Notes: generated by a model from the sequence alone, not told the origin. A stretch of DNA of 64,000 nt from Sulfomarinibacter sp963733915 (GCA_963733915.1 CAVTEP010000011.1:496001-560000), one strand, 5' to 3'. Shown: positions 55,616 to 64,000, counted from the stretch's first letter. Made by a program: numbers and translations.

Positions 55616-56776
55616 ATGAAACGCTTGCTGACCATGGCGGCTTGCGTCGCCGCACTGCTGACCGCAGCCTCGGCTGCCGCCATCACTCCGGGCAATGATC
55701 TGCTGATCGCCGGCGCCGCACGCGCCCAACCCTGGGTCGATGATCTGTACATCAACAACCCGGGTTCGGTCACGGTCTCGGTCGATGTGATGTGGCTGGT
55801 GCGTGGCCAGGCCAACCCTACCCCCGAGACCCGGACTTTCCTCGTCGGCCCCGGCGAGACCCTGATTCTCGACGATGTGATCCTCAACGACTTCAACAAA
55901 ACCCGGGCCTTTGGCGCCTTCCGCATCACCTCCACCGGCGGCCCGGTGACCGTAAACATGCTCGCGCTCGCCGTGATCGACGATGAGGACGGACGGCGGA
56001 CCCTCGGCTCCGGCTTCGAAGCCATCCCGGCATCTGCCGCCACCGCGGCCGGCGAAACCACCTATCTGATGGGGATGAGCTCGACCTCGGATTTCCGGAC
56101 CAATCTGTTCGCCCTTGGCGCCGCCAACGGCGTGACCATGGATCTCGACCTCCTCGATCCGAGCGGCTCGCTCCTCGACTCCGCGCAGGTCGTTCTCGAG
56201 GCCTACGAGCCGTGGCTTGCTAATGTCGATGCGCTGTGGGACGTCGGCTCATTCGCCAACGGCACTGCGCGGGTCCGGGTCAGCTCGGGATCGATGGTGA
56301 TCCTCGGCTCGAAGATCGACAACCATCCTCTGAGCCAGGACCCGACCACCCTCGAGTCGGACTTTGGCGGCAGCGCCGCGTCGGCCGACGGCACCTACCA
56401 GTTTGCTATCTACGACAGCCTTGCCTTCGCATCGGGTGGGAACCTCGTGATCTCGGAGGGGGTCGTCGACGCCATCTTCGGCACCTATGTCAACTTCGAC
56501 AAGGTTGACGGGCAGGGCGATCCCGAGTGCGAGCTGACCTTCCAGTTCGGCCTGGGCTTTGACCCGACTGCGGTCGAGGACTTCGAGGCCGGCGTCGAGT
56601 TCACCGACTCCTACTCGGAAGGCGGCGACATCACCTGGACCATGACTTTCACGATCAACGAAAACCTCGGCTTCTCCGGTACCGTCGCGGCGGTTGGTTC
56701 CGGCTTTGCCGGACAGGACACGGGCTGCAACGGCACCTTCCCGGACCTGGTGCTCGAGGGCGGCAAGAGCAACTGA
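55616..56776 (+). CDS. Secreted protein of unknown function
   Basis: A 386-residue exported protein; the ATG at 55616 follows AAGGAGGTCTTGA. The signal peptide is MKRLLTMAACVAALLTAASA. The first part has a beta-rich repeat-like module (DDLYINNPGSVTVSVDVMWL, GETLILDDVILNDF, FGAFRITSTGGPVTVNMLA) that appears again in looser form (FRTNLFALGAANGVTMDLDL). The last 90 residues hold two Cys (CELTFQF, DTGCNGTFPDL). I do not recognise the family. It forms its own unit, closed by a strong terminator. Confidence 0.8.
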   Translation: MKRLLTMAACVAALLTAASAAAITPGNDLLIAGAARAQPWVDDLYINNPGSVTVSVDVMWLVRGQANPTPETRTFLVGPGETLILDDVILNDFNKTRAFGAFRITSTGGPVTVNMLALAVIDDEDGRRTLGSGFEAIPASAATAAGETTYLMGMSSTSDFRTNLFALGAANGVTMDLDLLDPSGSLLDSAQVVLEAYEPWLANVDALWDVGSFANGTARVRVSSGSMVILGSKIDNHPLSQDPTTLESDFGGSAASADGTYQFAIYDSLAFASGGNLVISEGVVDAIFGTYVNFDKVDGQGDPECELTFQFGLGFDPTAVEDFEAGVEFTDSYSEGGDITWTMTFTINENLGFSGTVAAVGSGFAGQDTGCNGTFPDLVLEGGKSN

Positions 56777-56789
56777 TCGAAAACCGTAT

Positions 56790-58115
56790 TCAGAACGATG
56801 GGCCGTCTTTCGGGACGGCCCGTTTTTTCTGAGGACCCGCCCGGCCCTCGCCCGCGGCCAGGATCGCCCGCTCCCACATCACCGGACCTACAAGCTGATT
56901 GAGGACGACCGCGGCCACGACGAGGGTGGCGACGGTGACGCCGATCTCCGGTTGTTCGCGTTGGATTCGCGCCGCCAGCCCGAGCGACAGCCCGGCCTGG
57001 GCCACGAATCCCATCCAGCCCAGCCGGACCATTGCCGTCCCGGAGCCGGCCAGCTTTGCCGGCGCCCGCGTCGTCAGCCATACCGCGCCGATACGTAAAA
57101 TCACGTACATCATGGCCGGCAGCCACACGGCGGCGAAGATCCCGAGATCGAGCCCCGCGCCGACCAGCGCGAAGAAGATGACATACAACGGGGTCGAGGA
57201 CTGCTCGAGGGCGTCCAGGAAGTGTCCCGCCGCCTGCGGAAACACATTGCGCGCGATGAATCCGGCGGCCATGCAAACCAGCAGGTGTTCGACCCACGAG
57301 CCTCTGCCGAGCTCCGCCGATGCAAGGGCGAGGACGATGACAATCAGGGGCACCAGACGGCCGACCTTGGCGACATACAATCCGAGCATCACTCCAAGCA
57401 GGGCACCCAGAAGCAGTGAACCCGCGATCTCCACGGCGACGTGACCGAGCATGCCGAGCCCGGCCGGACCGGGGCCGAGCCACGACAGGGTGAGGGAGTT
57501 GACGGCCGTGAAGACGAGCAGGATCACGAGATCCTTGAGGATCGTCACGCCGATGACGGTCTCGACCATCTCGCCGCGCGCCTTGAGCTCGGTGATCACC
57601 GCGATCGTCGTTGAGGGGGACACGGCAACCGCGATCACCCCAAGCAGCGCGACCCCGACGAGAGCTGCCGCGGGATCGACCGGTCCGAGAAAGGGCGACA
57701 CCTGCAGCAGCAGGAACAGACCACCGCTAACCATGAGGAAGATACCGACGACGTGGGCGCTTGTGATCGCCAGCAGCGGCCGCAGCCGTTGCCGGATCAC
57801 AGCGAGCCGAAACTCGCCCCCCGCCGTGAGAGCAATGAGGCCGAGCGCGAGCTCCTCGAAGAGCCGCAGCAGTTCCGCGTCGCGGACCGTTTCGAGGGCC
57901 AGTGCGTGTGGGCCCGCGACCATCCCGAGCAACAGATAGCCTGTAATCCGGGGTAATCGGCACCTCAGAGCCAACTCGCCCACGAGCAGGCCGCCGATGA
58001 TCAGGACGCCGAGGGCAAGCAGCGCCGAACCCGCCGGGTCATCGACGACCACCCCGCCGACGAGGCGGGCGGCCCAACTCAAGGCCGCCAGCACGAGAAA
58101 CAGAAACCACCTCAT
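56790..58115 (-). CDS. Cation:proton antiporter (CPA2/Kef-type), first
   Basis: A 441-residue membrane protein of the Na+/H+ exchanger fold. The ATG at 58115 overlaps the preceding antiporter stop (ATGA). About twelve helices, starting MRWFLFLVLAALSWAARLVGG. RITGYLLLGMVAGPHAL and FEELALGLIALTAGGEF match the CPA2 N-terminal fold; VAVSPSTTIAVITELKARGE and YVIFFALVGAGLDLGIF match the core crossover. The ion is unknown. Its C-terminus is encoded by the opposite-strand terminator. Confidence 0.88.
   Translation of the reverse strand: MRWFLFLVLAALSWAARLVGGVVVDDPAGSALLALGVLIIGGLLVGELALRCRLPRITGYLLLGMVAGPHALALETVRDAELLRLFEELALGLIALTAGGEFRLAVIRQRLRPLLAITSAHVVGIFLMVSGGLFLLLQVSPFLGPVDPAAALVGVALLGVIAVAVSPSTTIAVITELKARGEMVETVIGVTILKDLVILLVFTAVNSLTLSWLGPGPAGLGMLGHVAVEIAGSLLLGALLGVMLGLYVAKVGRLVPLIVIVLALASAELGRGSWVEHLLVCMAAGFIARNVFPQAAGHFLDALEQSSTPLYVIFFALVGAGLDLGIFAAVWLPAMMYVILRIGAVWLTTRAPAKLAGSGTAMVRLGWMGFVAQAGLSLGLAARIQREQPEIGVTVATLVVAAVVLNQLVGPVMWERAILAAGEGRAGPQKKRAVPKDGPSF
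56800..56830 (+). terminator. Intrinsic terminator after the secreted-protein gene
   Basis: GGGCCGTC (56800-56807) pairs perfectly with GACGGCCC (56814-56821) over a 6-nt loop, followed by GTTTTTTCT. It also encodes the last residues of the convergent antiporter gene. Confidence 0.9.
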
Positions 58116-59293
58116 GCGCGACTCGCTTCGGCTACCGGATCCAGGAGGCCCCGACGCATCCACAGACCACCGACCAGGTTATTGACGAGTATCGCGACCA
58201 CTACCGCCTCGAGAACTCCCCGATGCTCGGGAAAGAAGCTGACGATCGCCACCAGCAGACCGAGGGCGAGCTCGCCCTGTGGGACCAGACCGAGACCGAG
58301 GGCCGTCGTTCGGGTGGCAACACCGTTGTGGCGAGCCACCACCCCCAGGCCGGCGCCTGCGATCCACGCGGCTGCGGTCCGCACCGCCGTCAGCAGCACG
58401 AAGACCTCGAGCGAAAACGCGGCCCCGCCCCACGACGCGCCCACCAGCACCAGCAGAGCCACGAGCATCGGGCGTTCGAGAGAGTGCGCGACCCGCAACA
58501 TGCGGTGGGGGAAAACGCTGCGGTTGACGAGCACCGCGCCCGCGCAGGCCGCTGCCGGCAGGGCATTCAAGCCAAGGACCGCGGTCGCGCCGGCAACCAG
58601 GCACATCGCGCCGGCGACGAGAGTGAGCAGTGGAATATGCTCGCGCACGCCGCGTGCCAATACGACCAGGGCATAACCGAGGACCACACCGATCGCAGCG
58701 GTGAGCACCACGAGCGCCCAGAGGGCTACGCTGCCGCCGCGGGTTGCCGTCAGCGGGCTCGCCATGGCCGCAGCAACTGCGAAAATCGCAACCGCGGGCA
58801 TGCCGGCAAACGCCATCACCAGCTTGAGCAGCCGGACCGTCCCGCGATCGAGGATCCGCCGTCCACGGGCAAGCCCCTCGAGTGAGCTCGGCGATGAGGC
58901 CGTTGCGATCGCCCCCAGGGCCAGCGAGAGGGCCGGGTCGAGCCCCCAAACAAGGCCGCCCACAGCCACGGGAATCCCGAGGCCCAACGGAGTCAACCAC
59001 CCCACCCATCGATGCCATCGCGCGAGCCGCCGGATGATGCGGAGCTCGACCTGGACCCCGAAAACAAACCCGATCCAGGCGAGGCCGAAGAGGACGACCA
59101 CCCGCATTGCCCCCAGCAGGTTCTCGGGGAAGAGGCCGAAACCGCTGCTGCCGAGGATGAATCCGACCGCGAGGAAGGAGATCCCCTCCATAGCGGGCGC
59201 ACGCAGCCCGCGTCGTCCGAACGCGTTCCGCAGCTCGGCACCAAGCACGGCAAAGGCCACTAGAACCAGGAATGCGACCGTTCCCCTGAGCAT
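58112..59293 (-). CDS. Cation:proton antiporter-like membrane protein, second
   Basis: A 393-residue polytopic protein of the same fold. I start it at the ATG at 59293 (MLRGTVAFLVLVAFAVLG); a GTG lies at 59314. It has ISFLAVGFILGSSGFGLFPENL, VVLFGLAWIGFVFGVQVELRII, GAIATASSPSSLEGLARGRR and GLGLVPQGELALGLLVAIV. It overlaps the first antiporter gene, so the two products may form a pair or heterodimer. Confidence 0.83.
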   Translation of the reverse strand: MLRGTVAFLVLVAFAVLGAELRNAFGRRGLRAPAMEGISFLAVGFILGSSGFGLFPENLLGAMRVVVLFGLAWIGFVFGVQVELRIIRRLARWHRWVGWLTPLGLGIPVAVGGLVWGLDPALSLALGAIATASSPSSLEGLARGRRILDRGTVRLLKLVMAFAGMPAVAIFAVAAAMASPLTATRGGSVALWALVVLTAAIGVVLGYALVVLARGVREHIPLLTLVAGAMCLVAGATAVLGLNALPAAACAGAVLVNRSVFPHRMLRVAHSLERPMLVALLVLVGASWGGAAFSLEVFVLLTAVRTAAAWIAGAGLGVVARHNGVATRTTALGLGLVPQGELALGLLVAIVSFFPEHRGVLEAVVVAILVNNLVGGLWMRRGLLDPVAEASRA

Positions 59294-59317
59294 GCTCCAG
59301 TGTAGCCTCCGCACCCG

Positions 59318-59459
59318 GGGTCAAGAATTAGGGGTTAAGGGTCAAGAGTGAAGAGTTAGGGGGGCAAGGAGTCCAGACGTTACCGACAATGCCCCGGCGT
59401 GGAGTTTCCAGCTTTACTCTTGACTCTTCACTCTTGACTCTTCACTCTTGACTCTTGGC
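59318..59459. repeat. Heptamer-arm inverted repeat element o
   Basis: Left arm GTCAAGA, ATTAGGG, GTTAAGG, GTCAAGA, GTGAAGA, GTTAGGG; right arm TTTACTC, TTGACTC, TTCACTC, TTGACTC, TTCACTC, TTGACTC. The arms are complementary. It ends three bases from the stop of the PII-like gene and separates it from the antiporter genes. Confidence 0.85.
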
Positions 59460-59462
59460 TTC

Positions 59463-59798
59463 CTAGAAATGCTCCACCGCGGCGACCGGCAGGAGGATCG
59501 CGGTATTGACAGGTCGATCGGGATCGGCTCGATCACCCGTATCCAGCTCGCGAATCGCCGCCAGCGCCTCTTCCGCGCGGTCCCCGCGTTCGATCAGGCA
59601 GAGCACGAGGCTCGAGAAGTCGACCCCGCTGGGCACCAGTGAACGCAGCCCGGCGAAGATCGGAAGGTCGCGCTCGAGCAACTCGAGGCCGCTTCGACTC
59701 TCGACGACCACTGCGTCGGGCGCTTCCATCTCGACCAGGATCGAAAGCACCTCGTCGAGCAGGTCCTCCCGGTGGAGGACGACGACCAGAAGCTGCAC
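59463..59798 (-). CDS. PII-like small regulatory protein
   Basis: A 111-residue protein that opens LLVVVLHREDLLDEVLSILVEMEAP and alternates strands and helices as in the ferredoxin-like PII fold. It lacks the T-loop Tyr of GlnB/GlnK and the classic PII signatures, so any ligand is unknown. It starts at a GTG adjacent to the stop of the EIIA-like gene. Its place between an EIIA-like protein and two antiporters suggests it gates ion transport. Confidence 0.6.
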   Translation of the reverse strand: MQLLVVVLHREDLLDEVLSILVEMEAPDAVVVESRSGLELLERDLPIFAGLRSLVPSGVDFSSLVLCLIERGDRAEEALAAIRELDTGDRADPDRPVNTAILLPVAAVEHF

Positions 59799-60257
59799 TC
59801 AGGCCCCCTCGAGGCGCTCGAGACCGGCGAGAAACTCGCGGCCGCTGGCGGCCTCGACGAGCGGCTCGAGGGCCTCCCTTCGCCGCGCGAGGCGCGCGAG
59901 GCGCGCGAGACCGGCGAGATGGTCAGCCGCGGTGTTGGTGTCGCCCAAAAGACAGAACACGAGGCGAACGGGCTGGTCGTCGAGGGCAGGGTACTGGAGA
60001 CCTGAGGGGTGGGTCGAGGCCGCCATGAGGAGACGCCGGAGCCCCGCGACCTGGGCGTGAGGAACCGCCACGCCGCCGCCGATGCCGGTCGAGAGGATCC
60101 CCTCGCGCTCGAGAAGCCGGTCGACCACGGCGCTGGCCGAGTCAACCAGATTGGCCTTGGCAAAGGTCTCGCCGAAGAGCTGGAAGAGCTCGGCGCGGTC
60201 ACGGACCTCCGGCGAGATCAACACCATATCTGGATCGAGTTGTTGTGACAGACGCAT
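59799..60257 (-). CDS. PTS EIIA-like (PtsN-type) regulatory domain protein
   Basis: A 152-residue protein of the fructose/mannitol EIIA type. LDPDMVLISPEVRDRAELFQ leads, and GIGGGVAVPHAQVAGLRRLL carries the phosphoryl-accepting His. No EIIB or EIIC gene is nearby, so it is likely regulatory rather than a sugar carrier. First gene of the unit EIIA-like, PII-like, two antiporters. Confidence 0.85.
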   Translation of the reverse strand: MRLSQQLDPDMVLISPEVRDRAELFQLFGETFAKANLVDSASAVVDRLLEREGILSTGIGGGVAVPHAQVAGLRRLLMAASTHPSGLQYPALDDQPVRLVFCLLGDTNTAADHLAGLARLARLARRREALEPLVEAASGREFLAGLERLEGA

Positions 60258-60312
60258 CGCTCAGTCCGGCCCTTTCGTCATCAGCGGGGTCCGCCCCGGA
60301 ATCGTTTGCGGT

Positions 60313-60331
60313 CCCGACGGCGTTCGTCGGG
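60313..60331 (-). terminator. Hairpin after the DUF4870 gene
   Basis: CCCGACG (60313-60319) pairs with CGTCGGG (60325-60331). It lies 27 bases past the DUF4870 stop on the minus strand but has no T-run, so it may be only a processing or attenuation hairpin. Confidence 0.35.
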
Positions 60332-60357
60332 CCGTAGCGCGATCAGAACGGCGCGAC

Positions 60358-60777
60358 TCAGAACCGATTGGCGAACTCGCTGATGCCCGGGACCAGAAAG
60401 CGCTGGCCGTTGAGCCCTTTGACGATGCAGAGGATACTGACCACCAGATATGCAAGCGAGAGACCGATCTCGAGCAGAAACACGATGCAGTTGACGCCGG
60501 GAATCAGGGACAGAACTGTACCTACGATCAACACCGCGATGAACGAGACAAAAAGCACCAGTCCATGCTTTGCGTGCCACTGGACTTCACTATCGTTCTT
60601 TTCCACCAGCAGTGGGATCAGCGCCAGCAGGCCCAGGTAGGAAAGAACAATCATGATGTTGCGGTTTTCGGAAACGACCTCGGCCTTTTTGGCCGCCGGC
60701 TCAGACTGCGGGGTCGGAGCGGGCGGCGGGGGCGGCGGAGGCGCGCCGGTGTTCGGGCCTTGCGGGGTGTCGTTCAT
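60358..60777 (-). CDS. DUF4870 membrane protein
   Basis: A 139-residue protein with a Pro-rich N-terminus (PPPPPPPAPTP) and three helices: NIMIVLSYLGLLALIPLLVEK, FVSFIAVLIVGTVLSLIPG and IVFLLEIGLSLAYLVVSIL. The VQWHAKHGLVLF block between helices is the DUF4870/Tic20-like hallmark. Function unknown. Confidence 0.85.
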   Translation of the reverse strand: MNDTPQGPNTGAPPPPPPPAPTPQSEPAAKKAEVVSENRNIMIVLSYLGLLALIPLLVEKNDSEVQWHAKHGLVLFVSFIAVLIVGTVLSLIPGVNCIVFLLEIGLSLAYLVVSILCIVKGLNGQRFLVPGISEFANRF

Positions 60778-60913
60778 GAGTCATCTCCCTTCCAGGAAAA
60801 CCTCGGTCGCTCTCGTTGACGTTCTATGCCCACATTCTACCTGACGCTCCGGCTCAAGAGGCAAGCTTCAAGGAAAAAAGATCGGCGGCGTGTTTTCGGC
60901 CGCCATCCCAGGC

Positions 60914-60942
60914 TTGCGCCTCGACTCGCCATGTGGTAAAAC
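60914..60942 (+). promoter_or_regulatory. Possible promoter of tRNA-Glu
   Basis: TTGCGC (60914-60919) and TAAAAC (60937-60942) are spaced by 17 bp, with the tRNA starting 12 bases later. The match to sigma-70 hexamers is only moderate. Confidence 0.4.
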
Positions 60943-60953
60943 CCTCGCCGCGT

Positions 60954-61029
60954 GGCCCGTTCGTCTAGGGGTCTAGGACGCTGGCCTCTCACGCCGGTAA
61001 CACGGGTTCGAATCCCGTACGGGCTACCA
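60954..61029 (+). tRNA. tRNA-Glu (anticodon CTC)
   Basis: Cloverleaf: acceptor GGCCCGT pairs with ACGGGCT (one G-U pair at the first position), a D-arm follows, then anticodon stem CTGGC/GCCGG enclosing CTCTCAC with anticodon CTC, then T-arm CGGG-TTCGAAT-CCCG. The discriminator A and an encoded CCA (61027-61029) are present. Confidence 0.95.
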
Positions 61030-61067
61030 TGCTTTCCACCCACCTCAATTCTCGATCCGCACTTTGC

Positions 61068-61073
61068 TATACT
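61068..61073 (+). promoter_or_regulatory. -10 element of the gap-pgk-tpiA operon
   Basis: TATACT lies 31 bases before the gap start, in an AT-richer patch between the tRNA and gap. No convincing -35 hexamer is seen at 16-18 bp spacing. Confidence 0.5.
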
Positions 61074-61104
61074 TTCGGGCCATTCCAACGCGTGGAGGAC
61101 TCCC

Positions 61105-62118
61105 ATGAGCGTCAAGGTTGCGATCAACGGTTTCGGACGCATCGGCCGCCTGCTGGCCCGCCATCTCAAGGCCCGTGACGGGTTTGACCTCGTTGCCATC
61201 AACGACCTCACGTCGCCGGACATGCTCGGCTATCTCTTCGGGCACGATTCGGTGCACGGCCCGTACCGGGGAACGGTCGAGGTCGACGGCTCCGATCTCG
61301 TCATTGACGGCGATCGCATGCGGGTGCTCGCCGAACGCGAGCCCGCCAAGCTGCCCTGGCGCGATCTTGGTGTCGACTACGTCTTCGAGGCCACCGGACT
61401 CTTCCGCAGCCGCGAAAGGGCGGGCGCTCACCTCGAGGCGGGCGCCACGCGGGTGGTCATCACCGCGCCCGGACAGGAGGTGGACGAGACCTTTGTCATG
61501 GGGGTCAACAACGACCTCTTCGATCCCGCGAAGCACTTCGTGGTTTCCAACGCCTCCTGCACCACCAACTGTCTGGCGCCGATGGCCAAGGTGCTGCACG
61601 AGACGGTCGGCATCGAGCACGGCTGGCTGACCACGATCCATGCCTACACGAATGACCAGCGGATCCTCGACGTCCAGCACCCCAAGGACATGCGCCGCGC
61701 GCGCGCAGCCGCGATCAATATCATCCCGTCCTCCACCGGCGCCGCCAAGGCAATCGGCCTCGTCTACCCGGCGCTAGCCGGCAAGCTGCACGGCGCCGCC
61801 CTGCGGGTGCCGGTGGCTGACGGCTCGGTCTGCGATTTGACTTTCGTGGCCGGCCGCGCATCCTCGGTCGACGAGCTCAAGGCGGCCTTCGTCAAGGCTG
61901 CCGGCTCTTCCCTCAAAGGCATTCTGCGCGCCACCGACGAGCCCATGGTCTCGACCGACGTCATCGGCGAGACCCATTCGTCGGTTGTCGACCTCGAGCT
62001 CATGGCGCAAATCGCGCCGACCTTTTTCCGCGTCGTCGGCTGGTACGACAACGAGAACGCCTACGCGCTGCGATGCGTCGATCTGCTCGAGTTCATGGTC
62101 GCACGGGAGAACGCGTGA
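61105..62118 (+). CDS. gapA: Glyceraldehyde-3-phosphate dehydrogenase, type I
   Basis: Oxidises glyceraldehyde 3-phosphate to 1,3-bisphosphoglycerate. The ATG at 61105 follows TGGAGGACTCCC. 337 residues: VAINGFGRIGRLLARHL, LVAINDLTSPDMLGYLF (Asp after IN suggests NAD), catalytic SNASCTTNCLAPMAKVL, INIIPSSTGAAKAIG and VGWYDNENAYALR. Overlaps pgk by four bases. Confidence 0.97.
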   Translation: MSVKVAINGFGRIGRLLARHLKARDGFDLVAINDLTSPDMLGYLFGHDSVHGPYRGTVEVDGSDLVIDGDRMRVLAEREPAKLPWRDLGVDYVFEATGLFRSRERAGAHLEAGATRVVITAPGQEVDETFVMGVNNDLFDPAKHFVVSNASCTTNCLAPMAKVLHETVGIEHGWLTTIHAYTNDQRILDVQHPKDMRRARAAAINIIPSSTGAAKAIGLVYPALAGKLHGAALRVPVADGSVCDLTFVAGRASSVDELKAAFVKAAGSSLKGILRATDEPMVSTDVIGETHSSVVDLELMAQIAPTFFRVVGWYDNENAYALRCVDLLEFMVARENA

Positions 62119-63293
62119 ACCTGCCCGCCCTGACCGATCTCGACGCAATCGAAGGCTCGCGGGTGCTGGCCCGCCTTGACCTCAACGTCCCACTCAAGGA
62201 TTCCGAGGTTCTCGACGACACTCGGATCGTGGCCGCTCTGCCCACCCTGCGCTGGCTCCTGGAGCGCGCCGACGTCGTGGCCGCCTGCTCCCACCTCGGC
62301 AAGGCCAAGGGCGCGCCTGACCCTGCCTACTCGCTGGCGCCGGTGGCGGCGGACCTTGAAAGGGCCATCGGCCGTCCGGTCCGCTTTGTACCCGACTGCC
62401 TCGCAGCTTCTGCGGCGGACGCCGCGCCGGGATCTTTGCTGTTGCTCGAGAATCTTCGATTCTATGTCGGCGAAAAAACTGACGATGCCGACTTTGCCGC
62501 TCGCCTCGCCTCGCCCTACAGCCACTACGTCAATGACGCCTTTGGCACCGCACATCGCGCCCACGCGTCGGTCCACGCCGTCGCATTCGAATATTCATCG
62601 GGCCGCAAGGCCGCCGGCTTCCTCATGGAGCGTGAGGTCGCGGCGCTGAGCCGCGTGGTCGACAGTCCCGAGCAGCCATTCGTGGCGGTGGTCGGCGGCG
62701 CCAAGGTCTCGACCAAGACCGCGCCGCTCGAGGCGCTTCTCGGCCGGGTGGATTCCCTGCTCATCGGCGGCGGCATGGCCAACACCTTCTTCCTCGCACA
62801 GGGATTCGAGGTCGGCCGGTCGCTGGTCGAAAAGGAAATGGTGGAAAAGGCGCGCGCGGTGCTTGCGGCCGCGGAAAAGCGCGGCATCACGATTCTGCTG
62901 CCGGAGGACGTCGTAGTGGCGGACACCATCGATGCCCCGCACCGGGTCGAGGTCGTTTCCAGCGACGACATCCCGGCCCAATTGATGGTCGTCGACATCG
63001 GACCCAAGGCGCGCGCCCGCTACCGGGAAATCCTGAGAGGCGCCCGCACCGCGTTTTGGAACGGACCCATGGGCGTATTCGAGGTCGACGCCTTTGCCGC
63101 CGGCACCCTGGCGATCGCCGAGGCGCTGGCGGCGAGTCCGGCGTTTTCGGTGGTCGGCGGTGGTGAATCGGTACTGGCCGTACGTCAGGCGGGATTGCTC
63201 GATGAAATCGACCACGTCTCGACCGGTGGCGGCGCCTCGCTCCAGTTCATCACCGGTGAAGCAATGCCGGCCATTACCGCGCTTCAGAGCTGA
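62115..63293 (+). CDS. pgk: Phosphoglycerate kinase
   Basis: ATP-forming step of glycolysis. GTG start at 62115 overlaps the gapA stop. 392 residues: VLARLDLNVPLKDSEVLDDTR, CSHLGKAKGAPDP, LLENLRFYVGEKTDD, VNDAFGTAHRAHAS, VVGGAKVSTKTAPLEALL, AFWNGPMGVFEVDAFAAGT and STGGGASLQFITG. The last nucleotide-loop reads VVGGGESVLAV, a mild variant of GGGDT/S. Confidence 0.96.
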   Translation: MNLPALTDLDAIEGSRVLARLDLNVPLKDSEVLDDTRIVAALPTLRWLLERADVVAACSHLGKAKGAPDPAYSLAPVAADLERAIGRPVRFVPDCLAASAADAAPGSLLLLENLRFYVGEKTDDADFAARLASPYSHYVNDAFGTAHRAHASVHAVAFEYSSGRKAAGFLMEREVAALSRVVDSPEQPFVAVVGGAKVSTKTAPLEALLGRVDSLLIGGGMANTFFLAQGFEVGRSLVEKEMVEKARAVLAAAEKRGITILLPEDVVVADTIDAPHRVEVVSSDDIPAQLMVVDIGPKARARYREILRGARTAFWNGPMGVFEVDAFAAGTLAIAEALAASPAFSVVGGGESVLAVRQAGLLDEIDHVSTGGGASLQFITGEAMPAITALQS

Positions 63294-63304
63294 AGGAGAA
63301 CGGC

Positions 63305-64000
63305 ATGCGAAGACCGCTGATCGCCGGCAACTGGAAAATGCACAAGACGGTGGCCGAGACCGCCGCCTACCTCGAGGTTCTGCTCGGCGAAAACCTGCCG
63401 GAAACGGTCGATGTGGTCTGCTGTCCGACCTTTGTTTCGCTGCCCTCCGCGGCGATGCTCCTGACCGCTTCGGGGATCGGGCTCGGCGCCCAGAACGTGC
63501 ACTGGGAGGAAAGTGGCGCCTTTACCGCCGAGGTGTCCGCGTCGATGTTGATCGAGCTCGGTGTCCGTTGGGCGATCGTCGGCCACTCCGAGCGGCGGAC
63601 TCTGTTTGGCGAAACCGACGAAACGGCCCTCGCTCGTGCGCGTGCGGCGCAGGCGGCCGGGCTCGAAGTCATCTACTGCATCGGCGAGACCCTCGCCGAA
63701 CGCGACGCGGGCGAAACCTTCGCCATCGTCGAGCGGCAGACGGCAGGACTCGGAGGTCTCGACCCCGACCATCTCGTGCTCGCCTACGAGCCGGTATGGG
63801 CGATCGGCACCGGCCGCAACGCGACGCCCGCCCAGGCCCAGGAAGCCCACGCTTTCCTTCGCCTTCGCATGGCGGCGATCTTTGACGGCAACGCCGCGGA
63901 AAGCCTGCGGATCCTCTACGGCGGCAGCCTCAAACCCGGCAACGCGTCCGAGCTCCTCTCACTTCAAGACGTCGACGGCGGCTTGATCGGCGGCGCAAGC
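63305..64000 (+). CDS. tpiA: Triosephosphate isomerase, 3' end cut by window
   Basis: Interconverts dihydroxyacetone phosphate and glyceraldehyde 3-phosphate. The ATG at 63305 follows GAAGGAGAACGGC. 232 codons are present of about 250: LIAGNWKMHKTVAE (Lys), GLGAQNVHWEESGAFTAEVS, WAIVGHSERRTLFGE (His), VLAYEPVWAIGTGRNATP (Glu) and ILYGGSLKPGNA. The frame is open at the window end. Confidence 0.97.
   Translation, partial: MRRPLIAGNWKMHKTVAETAAYLEVLLGENLPETVDVVCCPTFVSLPSAAMLLTASGIGLGAQNVHWEESGAFTAEVSASMLIELGVRWAIVGHSERRTLFGETDETALARARAAQAAGLEVIYCIGETLAERDAGETFAIVERQTAGLGGLDPDHLVLAYEPVWAIGTGRNATPAQAQEAHAFLRLRMAAIFDGNAAESLRILYGGSLKPGNASELLSLQDVDGGLIGGAS

Overview
The window is a GC-rich chromosomal segment from a Gram-negative heterotroph. 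A lipid A and Kdo pathway (lpxL, lpxK, waaA), a TonB-dependent receptor, lipoproteins, the murein-recycling ligase Mpl and an MglA/roadblock pair show an outer-membrane bacterium. The overall style (an Mgl pair outside a clear proteobacterial setting, a secreted repeat-like protein, citrate lyase beside arginine deiminase genes) suggests Acidobacteriota, perhaps the Thermoanaerobaculia. That placement is inference; no rRNA gene is present.

Region 1 (1-10.8 kb) is an uptake and catabolism block. A TonB-dependent receptor (minus) diverges from a LacI-type repressor (plus), with three copies of the palindrome TGGAACGTTCCA between them. A beta-propeller phytase, a TRAP transporter (dctP, dctQ, dctM), a 3-hydroxyacid dehydrogenase of the GarR type, a TIM-barrel isomerase and a HAD phosphatase follow. 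Nearly every gene here except dctM carries single-base frameshifts with conserved motifs otherwise intact, whereas the next 53 kb shows none that I can see. I read this as poor sequence quality near a contig end rather than gene decay.

Region 2 (10.5-20 kb, mostly minus) has a ribose-type ABC transporter whose permease and binding protein are one polypeptide, an alkaline-phosphatase-superfamily lipoprotein, RlpA, purB and a divergent arginine deiminase (arcA). Region 3 (20-37 kb) holds lpxL-lpxK-waaA, carbamate kinase, prmC-prfA, rpmE, a citrate lyase unit (dehydrogenase, fused citD-citE, citF), a GT2 glycosyltransferase, a probable phosphatase-fold pseudoenzyme, pyrF, a small membrane protein, lepB and tsaD. 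Region 4 (37-52 kb) holds a DUF1573 protein, mpl-pgpA, dapF, a fibronectin-III lipoprotein, hslVU, a UvrD/PcrA helicase, glmS, transaldolase and transketolase. Region 5 (52-64 kb) holds a roadblock/MglA pair, recR, dnaX, a secreted protein, two antiporters with PII-like and EIIA-like small proteins, a DUF4870 protein, tRNA-Glu, and the glycolytic operon gap-pgk-tpiA, which runs off the end.

The most unusual feature is a family of about fifteen intergenic elements between 16 and 60 kb. Most have AT-rich arms made of degenerate 7-bp tandem repeats (such as AATTCCT, GAGTTTT, GACTCTT) around a GC-rich, partly self-complementary core, two of which contain canonical G-quadruplex motifs. Two are 8-bp AACGTTNN arrays and one is a plain inverted repeat. 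Every one lies immediately downstream of a stop codon, and some supply the stop codon or end codons of a neighbouring gene. A separate 185-bp element with 23-bp terminal inverted repeats lies at 52.0-52.2 kb.
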